This document shows, piece after piece, positions 42,051-49,593 of a DNA stretch of 64,000 nucleotides. Made by a program: the position numbers and the translations under genes. This stretch comes from Microbacterium sp. 8M (GTDB lineage Bacteria > Actinomycetota > Actinomycetes > Actinomycetales > Microbacteriaceae). Numbering within the stretch: position 1 is the stretch's first letter; the number at the start of each line of letters is the position of its first letter. The notes below the pieces were generated by a model. That model ran no database searches and had not been told where the DNA came from. It saw only the letters and a list, made by a program, of their open reading frames with translations. The DNA lies in assembly GCF_902506375.1 (NCBI RefSeq), contig NZ_LR733284.1, forward strand, positions 349,508-413,507, given 5' to 3'.

Positions 42051-43033
42051 CCACGGGTGCCTCCGCGCGCGTCGCGGCGCCGCCACGATCCGCCGGACGC
42101 CGCACGTCGCGCGAAAGCCGTGGCCGCCGTGGCCGCGGCCGGCGCCGCGACACCGCTGCGGCGTTCCTGTTCCTGTCCCCCTGGCTGGTCGGGTTCTGCG
42201 TGTTCACCGCCTGGCCGCTGCTGTACAGCGTGGTGCTCTCGTTCACCGACTACGACGTCATCCAGGATCCGTCGTTCGTCGGCGGGGCGAACTACGCGCA
42301 GCTGGTGGCGGATCCGAAGGTGCTGACCTCGCTGGGCAACACGTTCGTCTACACGGCGCTCATGGTGCCGCTGCACGTGCTCACCGCGCTCGCGCTGGCG
42401 CTGCTGCTGAACCGCGCGGGCCGGAGCGCGGGCTTCTTCCGCACCGCGTTCTTCCTGCCGAAGATGACACCGCCGGTCGCCGTCGGGGTGCTCTTCCTGC
42501 TGCTGTTCAACGGGCAGAAGGGCGTCATCAACGGGGTGCTGTCCTGGTTCGGGATCCAGGGACCCGCGTGGACGACGGATCCGGCGTGGGTCAAACCGGG
42601 GCTCGTGCTGATGAGCCTGTGGAGCGTGGCGGCCTCGGTCGTCATCCTGCTCGCCGCACTGCAGGCGGTGCCGCAGGAGGTGCTCGACGCCGCGGCCGTC
42701 GACGGCGCCGGGTTCTGGCGCCGCACGTTCGGGGTGGTCGTGCCGATGATCAGCCCGGCGCTGTTCTTCGTCATCGTGGTCAGCACGATCGCGGGCCTGC
42801 AGACGTTCGACGAGGCCTACGCCGCGTTCTTCGGCGCGGGCAACACCACCTACGGCAACGACGCGGCGCTGTTCTACGTCATCTACCTCTTCCAGCAGGC
42901 GTTCCAGTTCCTGGACATGGGATACGCCTCCGCCATGGCCTGGCTGCTGTTCCTGCTCATCATGGCGGTCACCGTGGTGCAGGTCGTGCTGTCGCGGCGG
43001 TTGGTGCATTACGAGGGGCGCGAGTCATGGTGA
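42047..43033 (+). CDS. Sugar ABC transporter permease 1 (MalF type)
   Basis: A 328-residue inner-membrane permease with six predicted helices after a basic Arg-rich N-terminus of about 35 residues. The typical FLFLSPWLVGFCVFTAWPLL first helix and the coupling EAA-like loop DAAAVDGAGFWRRTFGVVVP are present. The start is GTG 42047, overlapping the binding-protein stop by four bases. It pairs with the next permease and probably with a shared MsiK-like ATPase encoded elsewhere. Confidence 0.92.
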   Translation: MTTGASARVAAPPRSAGRRTSRESRGRRGRGRRRDTAAAFLFLSPWLVGFCVFTAWPLLYSVVLSFTDYDVIQDPSFVGGANYAQLVADPKVLTSLGNTFVYTALMVPLHVLTALALALLLNRAGRSAGFFRTAFFLPKMTPPVAVGVLFLLLFNGQKGVINGVLSWFGIQGPAWTTDPAWVKPGLVLMSLWSVAASVVILLAALQAVPQEVLDAAAVDGAGFWRRTFGVVVPMISPALFFVIVVSTIAGLQTFDEAYAAFFGAGNTTYGNDAALFYVIYLFQQAFQFLDMGYASAMAWLLFLLIMAVTVVQVVLSRRLVHYEGRESW

Positions 43034-43950
43034 GCACGACAGCCGCACCCCGGGTGGGGCCGGAGACCCCGTCGGAGCCCGCCGCCACGAGCCTGGCGCC
43101 GGGGGCGCGACGGCCGCGCCTGCGCCGCCTCGTCGGGCGCGTCCTCACGCTGACCGCGCTCACCGTGCTCGCGGTCGTCTTCATCTACCCGTTCCTCTGG
43201 CTGATCAGCGCCTCGCTGAAGCCGCGCGGCGACGTGTTCGACAACCGGCTCATCCCGCGCACGCTCACGCTGGACAACTACGTGCGCGTCTGGCAGGAGG
43301 CGCCGGTCGGGCTGTGGCTGCTCAACACGGTAATCGTGACGGTGCTCGCCGCGACGACTGTGACGTTGAGCAGCGCGATGGTCGCGTGGGCCTTCGCCTA
43401 CTACCGGTTCCCCGGGCGAAACGTGCTGTTCGGCCTGGTCCTGGCGACCATGATGCTTCCCGGCGCGGTCACGATGATCCCGACCTTCCTGATCTGGAAC
43501 GCCGTGGGCGCCGTCGGCACCCTCGTGCCGCTATGGGCGCAGAACCTCTTCGGCAGCGCGTTCTACATCTTCCTGCTGCGGCAGTTCCTGCTCGGGATCC
43601 CGCGCGACTACTTCGACGCCGCGCGTGTGGACGGCGCCGGCCATCTCACGGTGTTCTGGCGCATCGTGCTGCCGCTGGCGCGCCCGGCCCTCGCAGTCAC
43701 CGCCGTCTTCGAGGTGCAGGCGGCGTGGACCGATCTCATGCGCGGGCTCATCTACCTGCGCGATTCCTCGACGTACACGATCCCGCGGGGGTTGAAGGCC
43801 CTTATCGACGCGTTCGGATTCGGCGGAGAATGGCATTGGGAGATCATCGTGACCGCCAGCGTCATCACCACCGTGCCGCTGCTCGTCCTCTTCGCCGTGG
43901 CGCAGCGGCAGATCGTGCAGGGGCTCAGCGCGGGCGGTCTGAAAGGCTAG
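43027..43950 (+). CDS. Sugar ABC transporter permease 2 (MalG type)
   Basis: A 307-residue permease with six helices. The coupling loop is DAARVDGAGHLTVFWRIVLP, and the N-terminal region has the MalG pattern FIYPFLWLISASLKPRGDVF. It overlaps the first permease gene by seven bases. The operon appears to be regulated through GAAGCGCTTC upstream. The cargo is unknown. Confidence 0.92.
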   Translation: MVSTTAAPRVGPETPSEPAATSLAPGARRPRLRRLVGRVLTLTALTVLAVVFIYPFLWLISASLKPRGDVFDNRLIPRTLTLDNYVRVWQEAPVGLWLLNTVIVTVLAATTVTLSSAMVAWAFAYYRFPGRNVLFGLVLATMMLPGAVTMIPTFLIWNAVGAVGTLVPLWAQNLFGSAFYIFLLRQFLLGIPRDYFDAARVDGAGHLTVFWRIVLPLARPALAVTAVFEVQAAWTDLMRGLIYLRDSSTYTIPRGLKALIDAFGFGGEWHWEIIVTASVITTVPLLVLFAVAQRQIVQGLSAGGLKG

Positions 43951-43965
43951 AAGGAAGGATCCGAC

Positions 43966-44136
43966 ATGAGCATGAACAACCTCGACGACGAGCGTCCGGC
44001 CGACCCGGATGCGGATCTCCGGCCCGCCGATGAGCGCGAAGCCTTCGTGGACGACGAGCGCCGGGACGGGTTGCCGGATCAGGACCCGGCCGACGTGCCG
44101 CCGCTCGACGAGTCGGAGTCGCCCGACGACCTCTGA
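43966..44136 (+). CDS. 56-residue acidic small protein
   Basis: A short Asp/Glu-rich protein (MSMNNLDDERPADPDADLRP at the start, DESESPDDL at the end) with no predicted structure. GAAGGAAGGATCC precedes the ATG, 15 bp after the permease stop. Its last 58 bases overlap the 3' end of the DUF7882-like gene on the opposite strand. Coding is supported by the ribosome site and composition; the role is unknown. Confidence 0.6.
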   Translation: MSMNNLDDERPADPDADLRPADEREAFVDDERRDGLPDQDPADVPPLDESESPDDL

Positions 44137-44453
44137 GCGGAGGTCTTGCCGCGGAGCACGTGCTCGGGCTTGAGCGCGATGCCCCCGGAGGTGTTCGCCG
44201 ACGCGGCGAGATCGCGGATCAGCGCCGCGTCCAGCTCCGGCGCGACGGGCTCATCGAAGACGAAGCGGAGCGGGATCGACGGGTGCAGCCAGATCGTGGT
44301 GCGGCCCCTGGGCTCGCCTTCGCCGTGCTGGAAGGAGAGGGTGAAGCTCTCGTTCCGGCGCAGCTTCGTGGCGATCACGATCTTGAGGTGCGCGAGCACG
44401 CCGTCCTCGATGTGGATGGGCGACTCTGCGCCGCCGTAATAGATGACTCCCAC
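44079..44453 (-). CDS. DUF7882-like small protein A
   Basis: A 124-residue protein. VGVIYYGGAESPIHIEDGVL followed by AHLKIVIATKLRRNESFTLSF aligns well with the neighbour at 44651 (MGRFSYEGQTHVDLDDRALA, HLQMVVANKLRRGEPFYFTW), and both match a family abundant in Microbacteriaceae. The Ser/Gly-rich tail is extra. The GTG at 44453 has AGGAGG five bases upstream; 44456 is the alternative. It is divergent from its paralogue and overlaps the 56-residue gene at its 3' end. The function is unknown. Confidence 0.78.
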   Translation of the reverse strand: MGVIYYGGAESPIHIEDGVLAHLKIVIATKLRRNESFTLSFQHGEGEPRGRTTIWLHPSIPLRFVFDEPVAPELDAALIRDLAASANTSGGIALKPEHVLRGKTSAQRSSGDSDSSSGGTSAGS

Positions 44454-44650
44454 CACGACCTCCTGTCGCGTCTGCGGTTCTCGTTTCCCATCTGGGGTTC
44501 TCATATTCTCGCTCGGATCGCGCCTCCGCGCGCGCATAGCACGGGGGCGTGGAGGCCGTCGAGGGGCTGTCGGGCCGACGGCGGCCGGACCAAGATAGAA
44601 GGCGGGGATCGCGGCCGGTGCGTGGGTGAGTGAGGAGACAGAGAACGACA

Positions 44651-44989
44651 ATGGGCAGATTCAGTTATGAGGGGCAGACGCACGTCGATCTCGACGATCG
44701 GGCACTCGCACATCTGCAGATGGTCGTCGCCAACAAGCTCCGCCGTGGTGAGCCGTTCTACTTCACCTGGAAGGACGACCCCAGCATCGGCCACGGCCGC
44801 ACCTCGGTGTGGGTGCACCCCGGCTGCAACATGGTGTTCACGTACCACGGAGGCCGCCGCCCGCCGCTCAACCGGGTGTGGATCGAGGCGCTCAGCCAGC
44901 TCGCGAACACGCCTGCCGGGCTGCGTCTGATCCCCGAGCCCGCCCAGGTCGACGAGATGCAGTTCGACGACAGCGGCCACATCCAGTGA
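44651..44989 (+). CDS. DUF7882-like small protein B
   Basis: A 112-residue paralogue of the divergent gene at 44079-44453, with the shared core DDRALAHLQMVVANKLRRGE, a conserved SVWVHPGCN and a C-terminal LIPEPAQVDE region. The two probably arose by inverted duplication or a very old tandem event. The ATG at 44651 follows GAGGAGACAGAGAAC. These proteins are small soluble beta-rich proteins without known activity. Confidence 0.8.
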   Translation: MGRFSYEGQTHVDLDDRALAHLQMVVANKLRRGEPFYFTWKDDPSIGHGRTSVWVHPGCNMVFTYHGGRRPPLNRVWIEALSQLANTPAGLRLIPEPAQVDEMQFDDSGHIQ

Positions 44990-45008
44990 CCCGCGGGCTC
45001 CGGGGCGG

Positions 45009-45449
45009 TCAGTCCGGCGGCTCCGCCGTTCCGGCCGTCCCGGTGCCCGAGGCGCCGGTTCCCACGGCGCCCGTCGCGTCCGTTCCGCCTTCGCCCGTTC
45101 CGCCTTCGCCTGCTCCGCCTTCGCCTGCTCCGCCCGCTTCCGAGTCATCGCTGGAGCGCTCGGGCTTCGGGGCGGTCGTGGCCGGCTGGGCGGGCTCGGC
45201 GGGCTCGGCATAGGGGTCGTCGCCCTCGGTGGCGTACGGGTCGTCCGTACCGCCCTGGCCCCCGCGTCGTGCATCGGCCGGAGGCTCCGTCCTCGCATCC
45301 TGCCGGCGCGGATCCTCCTGAGGCTCGGTGTCCTCGGTGCCCTCCTCGACGCGTTCGCGGTCCGCCTCCTCATCGGGGCGGTCCGGCTTCTCGGGCCGCG
45401 CGTGGTGCACGTTCGAGGGCAGCAGCCCCTCGTCGTAGATCTCGCTCAT
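45009..45449 (-). CDS. Disordered acidic protein with GEGG/GTGEGG repeats
   Basis: A 146-residue protein dominated by Asp, Glu, Pro, Gly and Thr, with a short folded-looking start (MSEIYDEGLLPSNVHHARPE) and imperfect repeats such as GGAGEGGAGEGGTGEGG. It resembles disordered stress-linked proteins of actinobacteria. GGGAGGACAGATC precedes the ATG. A weaker copy of the shared promoter box lies upstream (45492-45531). Confidence 0.68.
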   Translation of the reverse strand: MSEIYDEGLLPSNVHHARPEKPDRPDEEADRERVEEGTEDTEPQEDPRRQDARTEPPADARRGGQGGTDDPYATEGDDPYAEPAEPAQPATTAPKPERSSDDSEAGGAGEGGAGEGGTGEGGTDATGAVGTGASGTGTAGTAEPPD

Positions 45450-45491
45450 GATCTGTCCTCCCTCGTGTCGTCCGTCTCAACGCGCTCGCGC

Positions 45492-45531
45492 CAGGATCCG
45501 TGATCGTCGCCATCACCGCGAGGACCTTGAC
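45492..45531 (-). promoter_or_regulatory. Shared-box promoter of 45009-45449
   Basis: GTCAAGGTC (45531-45523), exactly 24 nt, then GATCCT (45498-45493) on the minus strand. The hexamer lies inside a GGATCC, so its agreement could be chance. Confidence 0.4.
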
Positions 45532-46043
45532 AACGGGGCGCGTTCCGTGACGGCCGTCTCGCGCCCGTGCTTCGAACGCCAGACGTGCGCATGCGCCGGG
45601 AGCACCCAGATGAGGATCCCCGCGATCAGCGCGACCACCCCCGCGACGAGGGCGGCGATGCCGCCGAGCACCACGTCGAAGATGAACACCGCCACGCCGA
45701 TGGCGAGCAGGGTGACCAGCAGCAGCAGGGCGATGAGGATCCGCGAGCACGTCGCGACGAGCCGACGGTCGGGGTCGCGCTCCGGCCGCTTGCGGTGCTG
45801 CACGACCGGGAGCAGGCCCAGCAGCGTCGCCACGCACGCGAGCACCACGAGCACGAGGTAGATCGCCCTGGCGTGCCCGGGGAGCTTCGTGAACATCTGC
45901 TGGAACGCCACGGAGAGCAGGAAGCCCGAGATGATCTGGGTGCCGGTCTGCGTGACCCGCAGCTCTTGCAGGATCTGCTCCCAGCGCCGCGAGACGTCCT
46001 CCTGCGACGCTCCCGCCAGGGCGGTGACGCGCGGGCGGATCAT
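45513..46043 (-). CDS. DUF6328-like four-helix membrane protein
   Basis: A 176-residue membrane protein. An amphipathic start (SRRWEQILQELRVTQTGTQI) precedes four predicted helices (GFLLSVAFQQMF, YLVLVVLACVATLLGLL, ILIALLLLVTLLAIGVAVF, LGGIAALVAGVVALIAGILI), matching DUF6328. The start overlaps the Nramp-type stop by four bases (TCATGA read on the minus strand), so it is translationally coupled to that transporter. It may assist the transporter or respond to the same stress; this is inference. Confidence 0.85.
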   Translation of the reverse strand: MIRPRVTALAGASQEDVSRRWEQILQELRVTQTGTQIISGFLLSVAFQQMFTKLPGHARAIYLVLVVLACVATLLGLLPVVQHRKRPERDPDRRLVATCSRILIALLLLVTLLAIGVAVFIFDVVLGGIAALVAGVVALIAGILIWVLPAHAHVWRSKHGRETAVTERAPLSRSSR

Positions 46044-47428
46044 GATCCCGTCACCAGCGCGTAGATGCCGAACGCGCCCGCGATGCACATGATGACCGCG
46101 GTCGCCCAGCCGAGCGTGCGTGCGAGGGGCCCGTTGCGGTGCTCGCCCATGAGCTGCCGGCTGCCGGTGACGAGCATCAGCACGATCACGAAAGGCCCCG
46201 CCGCGATGGCGTTGATGACGGCCGCGACCACGAGAAGGCTGATCGGATCCACCCCGATGAGCGCCAGCACGATGGCCGCGACGAGGCTCACCAGCAGGAG
46301 CGCGTAGAACGTCTTCGCCTTGTGCGGAGGGCGGTCCAGGCTCCACGGCTTGTCGAGGAGCGCGGCGAACCCCGCCGACCCCGAGGCGGCGAGCACCGGC
46401 ACGGCGAGCATGCCGGATCCGATGAACCCCAGCGCGAAGAGGATCGAGGCGTAGTCGCCGGCGATGGGCTGCAGCGCCTTGGCGGCCTCCGCCGCCGAGG
46501 TCACCGTCTTGTGATGCGCTCCCAGCGTGGCCGCCGAGCCGACGATGATGGCGAACATGATCGCCACCGAGAACAGCATCCCCGTGATGACGTCGAGGCG
46601 GCCGAGGAGCAGCATGCGACGCGCCTTGGCGGGCGGGCGCTCGTCGAGCCGGGGCGGATCGTCGCCCTTGGCGCCCTTGCGCAGCATCTCCTCGCGCTCC
46701 TCGCTCTGCCAGAAGAACATGTAGGGGCTGATCGTGGTGCCCAGCACCGCCGCGACGAGGGCGAGATACCCCGTGTCCCAGCGGAACCCGGTGCCGAGAA
46801 GGCCTGCGCCGACGGCCCCCCAGTCGACATGCGCCACGGCGAGGACGGCCACATAGGCGAAGAGCACGAGGCAGAGCCACTTGAAGATCCGCGCGATCCA
46901 CTCGAACGATCCGCGCACCACGACGAAGCCGATGACGATGCCCAGGATGAGCGACCACAGCGGCGCGGGTCCGGCGTGCAGCAGCTGCATGCCCTGGCCG
47001 ATCGCGACGAGATCCGCGGCGGCGTTCACGGTGTTCGAGACCAGCAGCGCCGCCACCAGCACGGTGACCCAGGTGCGCGTGCCGCGGCGGAAGCGCTTGC
47101 GGATGAGGGCGCCGAACGAGTCGCCCGTGGCGAGGGTCATCCGCTCGCACGCCTCCTGCACCACGATCATCAGCGGCAGGGTGAGCGGCACGGTCCACAG
47201 CAGGGCCGAGCCGTACTTCGCGCCCGCCTGCGCATAGGTCGCGATGCCCGAGGGGTCGTCATCGGCCGCGCCCGTGACGATGCCCGGTCCGAGGCTCCGC
47301 AGCACCCGTGAGATGCGCCCCGGCTTCCCGGCCTCGTCGGCGTTCTCGGCGTTCTCGTCGTGGCCGCTGGTGCCGGCGTCGTCCGGGCGGTCCGCGGGCG
47401 GGCGCTCTGTCGCAGTGGGGTCTTCCAT
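46040..47428 (-). CDS. Nramp-related divalent metal transporter with altered site residues
   Basis: A 462-residue, eleven-helix protein of the Nramp family. An acidic N-terminal tail of about 40 residues precedes LGPGIVTGAADDDPSGIATY. In standard Mn/Fe transporters the first-helix motif is DPGN and helix 6 carries MPH; here they read DPSG and SPY (GTTISPYMFFWQSEEREE), so the Asn and the metal-selecting Met are missing. Substrate may therefore be Mg2+ or another ion, as proposed for Nramp-related magnesium transporters. The ATG at 47428 lies six bases after CAGCCT and may be leaderless. It is coupled to a DUF6328-like gene. Confidence 0.88.
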   Translation of the reverse strand: MEDPTATERPPADRPDDAGTSGHDENAENADEAGKPGRISRVLRSLGPGIVTGAADDDPSGIATYAQAGAKYGSALLWTVPLTLPLMIVVQEACERMTLATGDSFGALIRKRFRRGTRTWVTVLVAALLVSNTVNAAADLVAIGQGMQLLHAGPAPLWSLILGIVIGFVVVRGSFEWIARIFKWLCLVLFAYVAVLAVAHVDWGAVGAGLLGTGFRWDTGYLALVAAVLGTTISPYMFFWQSEEREEMLRKGAKGDDPPRLDERPPAKARRMLLLGRLDVITGMLFSVAIMFAIIVGSAATLGAHHKTVTSAAEAAKALQPIAGDYASILFALGFIGSGMLAVPVLAASGSAGFAALLDKPWSLDRPPHKAKTFYALLLVSLVAAIVLALIGVDPISLLVVAAVINAIAAGPFVIVLMLVTGSRQLMGEHRNGPLARTLGWATAVIMCIAGAFGIYALVTGS

Positions 47429-47433
47429 GGCGT

Positions 47434-47473
47434 CAGGCTGGCCCGCGACGCCGCGCTCCACCACCGTCTTGAC
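47434..47473 (-). promoter_or_regulatory. Shared-box promoter of the Nramp-type operon
   Basis: GTCAAGACG (47473-47465), exactly 24 nt, then CAGCCT (47440-47435), six bases before the ATG at 47428 on the minus strand. Confidence 0.5.
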
Positions 47474-47510
47474 GCGCGCGGCGCGACGTGGCAAAGGGGT
47501 GCCCGCGTTT

Positions 47511-47550
47511 GTCAACCCCGTCGCAGCCCCGAAGACGCCTCCGTAGCGTG
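47511..47550 (+). promoter_or_regulatory. Shared-box promoter of the SAP/Rho-N and CBS operon
   Basis: GTCAACCCC (47511-47519), exactly 24 nt, then TAGCGT (47544-47549). It stands back to back with the Nramp-type promoter in the same 150-bp gap. Confidence 0.62.
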
Positions 47551-47578
47551 GCGTGCTCACGAGAGGAAGGAGATCGGC

Positions 47579-47839
47579 ATGCCCCGTCAACCAGAGCTCA
47601 AGGACCCCGAGCTCTACGAGAAGCTGCGCGACGAGGGGAACTCCAAGCAGAAGGCGGCCCGCATCTCGAACGCCGCTGCCAAGGAGGGCCGAGGCACCGT
47701 CGGCCGACGCGGCGGCGAGTCCGGCTCGTACGACGACTGGACCGTCGAGGAGCTGAAGCACCGCGCCAAGGAGCTCGGCCTGCACGGCTATTCCGACAAG
47801 AGGAAGCAGGAGCTCATCCACCTGCTGCGCGATCACTGA
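47579..47839 (+). CDS. DUF7218/Rho N-terminal-like small protein
   Basis: An 86-residue protein in two parts: a basic N-terminal segment (ELYEKLRDEGNSKQKAARIS) typical of DUF7218, and a C-terminal SAP/Rho-N-like helical unit (YDDWTVEELKHRAKELGLHG, then KQELIHLLRDH). The second unit suggests nucleic-acid binding. GAGGAAGGAGATCGG gives a strong ribosome site for ATG 47579. It leads a CBS-domain gene and has a clear shared-box promoter. Confidence 0.83.
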   Translation: MPRQPELKDPELYEKLRDEGNSKQKAARISNAAAKEGRGTVGRRGGESGSYDDWTVEELKHRAKELGLHGYSDKRKQELIHLLRDH

Positions 47840-47901
47840 GGGCACACGCCGGATCCGCCGATTCGGTTCAGGAGAACGAGAACGCGAGAAGGAGAATCAG
47901 C

Positions 47902-48315
47902 ATGACCACCGCTCAGGACATCATGACGCCCGCGCCGCAGTGCGTCCGTCACGACCAGACCCTCGTCGACGCCGCCCGGATGATGGCGACCATGGATGTG
48001 GGCTCGCTGCCCATCTGCGGCCCCGAGGGCAAGCTCGTCGGCATGCTCACCGACCGCGACATCGTGGTCCGGTGCCTCGCCGCCGGCGACGATCCGAGCG
48101 CCGTCACGGCCGGAGAGCTCGCCGAGGGGAAGCCGACCTACGTCGCCGCGGACGCCGACATCAGCGAGGTGCTCCGGGTCATGCAGGAGCAGCAGATCCG
48201 CAGGGTGCCCGTCATCGAGGACCACGAGCTCGTCGGCATCATCAGCCAGGGCGACATCTCGCTGAGCGCCGCGCCGTCGGCGACCGGGGAGACCGTCGCC
48301 CAGATCTCGCAGTGA
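47902..48315 (+). CDS. Two-CBS-domain protein
   Basis: A 137-residue protein made of two CBS motifs: residues 1-62 (AQDIMTPAPQCVRHDQTLVD, LPICGPEGKLVGMLTDRDIV) and 70-125 (KPTYVAADADISEVLRVMQE, RRVPVIEDHELVGIISQGDI). Free-standing pairs like this bind adenine nucleotides and regulate partner proteins; in actinobacteria they often belong to dormancy or stress regulons. AGAAGGAGAATCAGC precedes the ATG. It is co-transcribed with the preceding SAP/Rho-N-like gene. Confidence 0.9.
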   Translation: MTTAQDIMTPAPQCVRHDQTLVDAARMMATMDVGSLPICGPEGKLVGMLTDRDIVVRCLAAGDDPSAVTAGELAEGKPTYVAADADISEVLRVMQEQQIRRVPVIEDHELVGIISQGDISLSAAPSATGETVAQISQ

Positions 48316-48361
48316 CGCGAGCGCCGGGCGCGACGGGCCGGAACGCGATCGGGCGGATCCG

Positions 48362-49087
48362 TCAGGTCGCGTTCCAGAGGTCGCGGTAGTAGGCGAGGCG
48401 CTCGCGGTCCGGCTCCACGTCGTACGCCTCGATGAGCAGGTCCTCGTACCCGGGGCCGTAATTCCAGCCCGTGCTCATCGCGGCGACGGCGATGTCGGCC
48501 CAGCGATCGGCGACGCCGAGCGCGGCGAGGTCGACGTGCGCGACAGGGCGCCCCTCGTCGTCGAGCAGGGTGTTCGGAGCGCACGCGTCGCCGTGGCAGA
48601 CCACGAGGCGGTCGATCGGGGGTGCGTCGTGCAGCCGCGTCGGGACGACGACGCCGCGCCGTGCCGCGTTCTCGAGCCGGTCCGCCACCTGCCAGCTCCA
48701 GCGGCATTCCGCGACGGGCAGGGCGTCGTGCAGGGCGCGCAGTGCCGCGCCGAGCGCGCGCACCGCGGTCTCGGGGCGGGCGATCCAGTACGGATCCACC
48801 GCGGAGCGCCCCGGCAGCGCCGCCGTGATGAGGTACTCCTCGTCGGCGGTCTCGCCGTGGTCGAGCACCTCCGGGACCGCCGTCCACGCCGCGGCCCAGC
48901 GCATCCGCTCCGCCTCGGCGGCCATCGAGGCCTCGAGGTTGCGCGGCCCCCATTTGATGATGCGGCCGTCGTCGGTGCGGAAGGTGAGACCGCCGATCGC
49001 GTTCTCCCACACCGGAGTGAGCGCGGCGGATCCCGCCAGGCTCCTCACCCGGTGGGGCACGGGCATCGAGGCGGTGGGGATGGTCAT
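48362..49087 (-). CDS. Aminoglycoside 3'-phosphotransferase-like kinase
   Basis: A 241-residue APH-fold kinase. The catalytic segment VVCHGDACAPNTLLDDEG contains the Asp and Asn of the Brenner motif, and HVDLAALGVADRWADIAVA supplies the metal-binding Asp; both closely follow the APH(3') pattern (HGDACLPN, LGVADRYQDIA). At 241 residues it is slightly shorter than the roughly 265 of clinical APH(3') enzymes. It is chromosomal with no mobile element nearby, so a native kinase or low-level intrinsic resistance is possible. The start ATG 49087 lies within ATGGATCCATG. Confidence 0.88.
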   Translation of the reverse strand: MTIPTASMPVPHRVRSLAGSAALTPVWENAIGGLTFRTDDGRIIKWGPRNLEASMAAEAERMRWAAAWTAVPEVLDHGETADEEYLITAALPGRSAVDPYWIARPETAVRALGAALRALHDALPVAECRWSWQVADRLENAARRGVVVPTRLHDAPPIDRLVVCHGDACAPNTLLDDEGRPVAHVDLAALGVADRWADIAVAAMSTGWNYGPGYEDLLIEAYDVEPDRERLAYYRDLWNAT

Positions 49088-49116
49088 GGATCCATCCTGC
49101 CCTCCCGGTGTCCGGC

Positions 49117-49482
49117 TCAGCCGTCGAGCGCGGTGCGCAGCGCCTGCTCGAGCACGACCGCGTGGCTGTGCACGGGGTCGTGCGCGGCATACACCAGGGT
49201 GACCACCGGGTGCGGGCGGAGGGTGTCCGCGAGCGCGGCGAGGGCAGGCGCCGACTCGTGCGCGAGCTCGTCGCGGTAGCGGTCCGCGTACGCCTGCCAC
49301 TGGGCCGGCGGCGCGTGGTGCCACTCGGTGCGCAGCTGCGGCGAGGGCGCCGTGTCCTTGGCCCAGAGGTCGATCTCCGCGCGCTCCTTGGAGATGCCGC
49401 GCGGCCACAGCCGGTCCACCAGCACCCGGAAGCCGTCGTCGGGGGCGGCGGGGTCGTAGGCTCGTTTGCGACGCAGATCCAT
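49117..49482 (-). CDS. DUF488 family protein
   Basis: A 121-residue protein. KRAYDPAAPDDGFRVLVDRL, then WPRGISKERAEIDLWAKDTA and VTLVYAAHDPVHSHAVVLEQ, are signature stretches of DUF488, a small conserved family without a confirmed enzymatic role. It lies 29 bp upstream of the APH-like gene on the same strand, so both may be co-transcribed. The start ATG 49482 is preferred because homologues begin just before the KRAYD segment; GTG 49497 is in frame. Confidence 0.88.
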   Translation of the reverse strand: MDLRRKRAYDPAAPDDGFRVLVDRLWPRGISKERAEIDLWAKDTAPSPQLRTEWHHAPPAQWQAYADRYRDELAHESAPALAALADTLRPHPVVTLVYAAHDPVHSHAVVLEQALRTALDG

Positions 49483-49558
49483 GTGCTCAGCAAACACCCG
49501 ATTCACCGTCCGCGCGAGCGCGGATCCCGGTCGGGGGTGAGACCCAGACTCACGTAAG

Positions 49559-49569
49559 CTGAGACTCAG
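49559..49569. promoter_or_regulatory. Short palindrome upstream of the SDR gene
   Basis: CTGAG-A-CTCAG, with a related GACTCA direct repeat about 17 bp upstream. It lies 24 bp before an oxidoreductase gene and may be an operator; no regulator gene is adjacent. Confidence 0.4.
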
Positions 49570-49593
49570 TTGCAGGTTCGAAGGAGAACAGAC

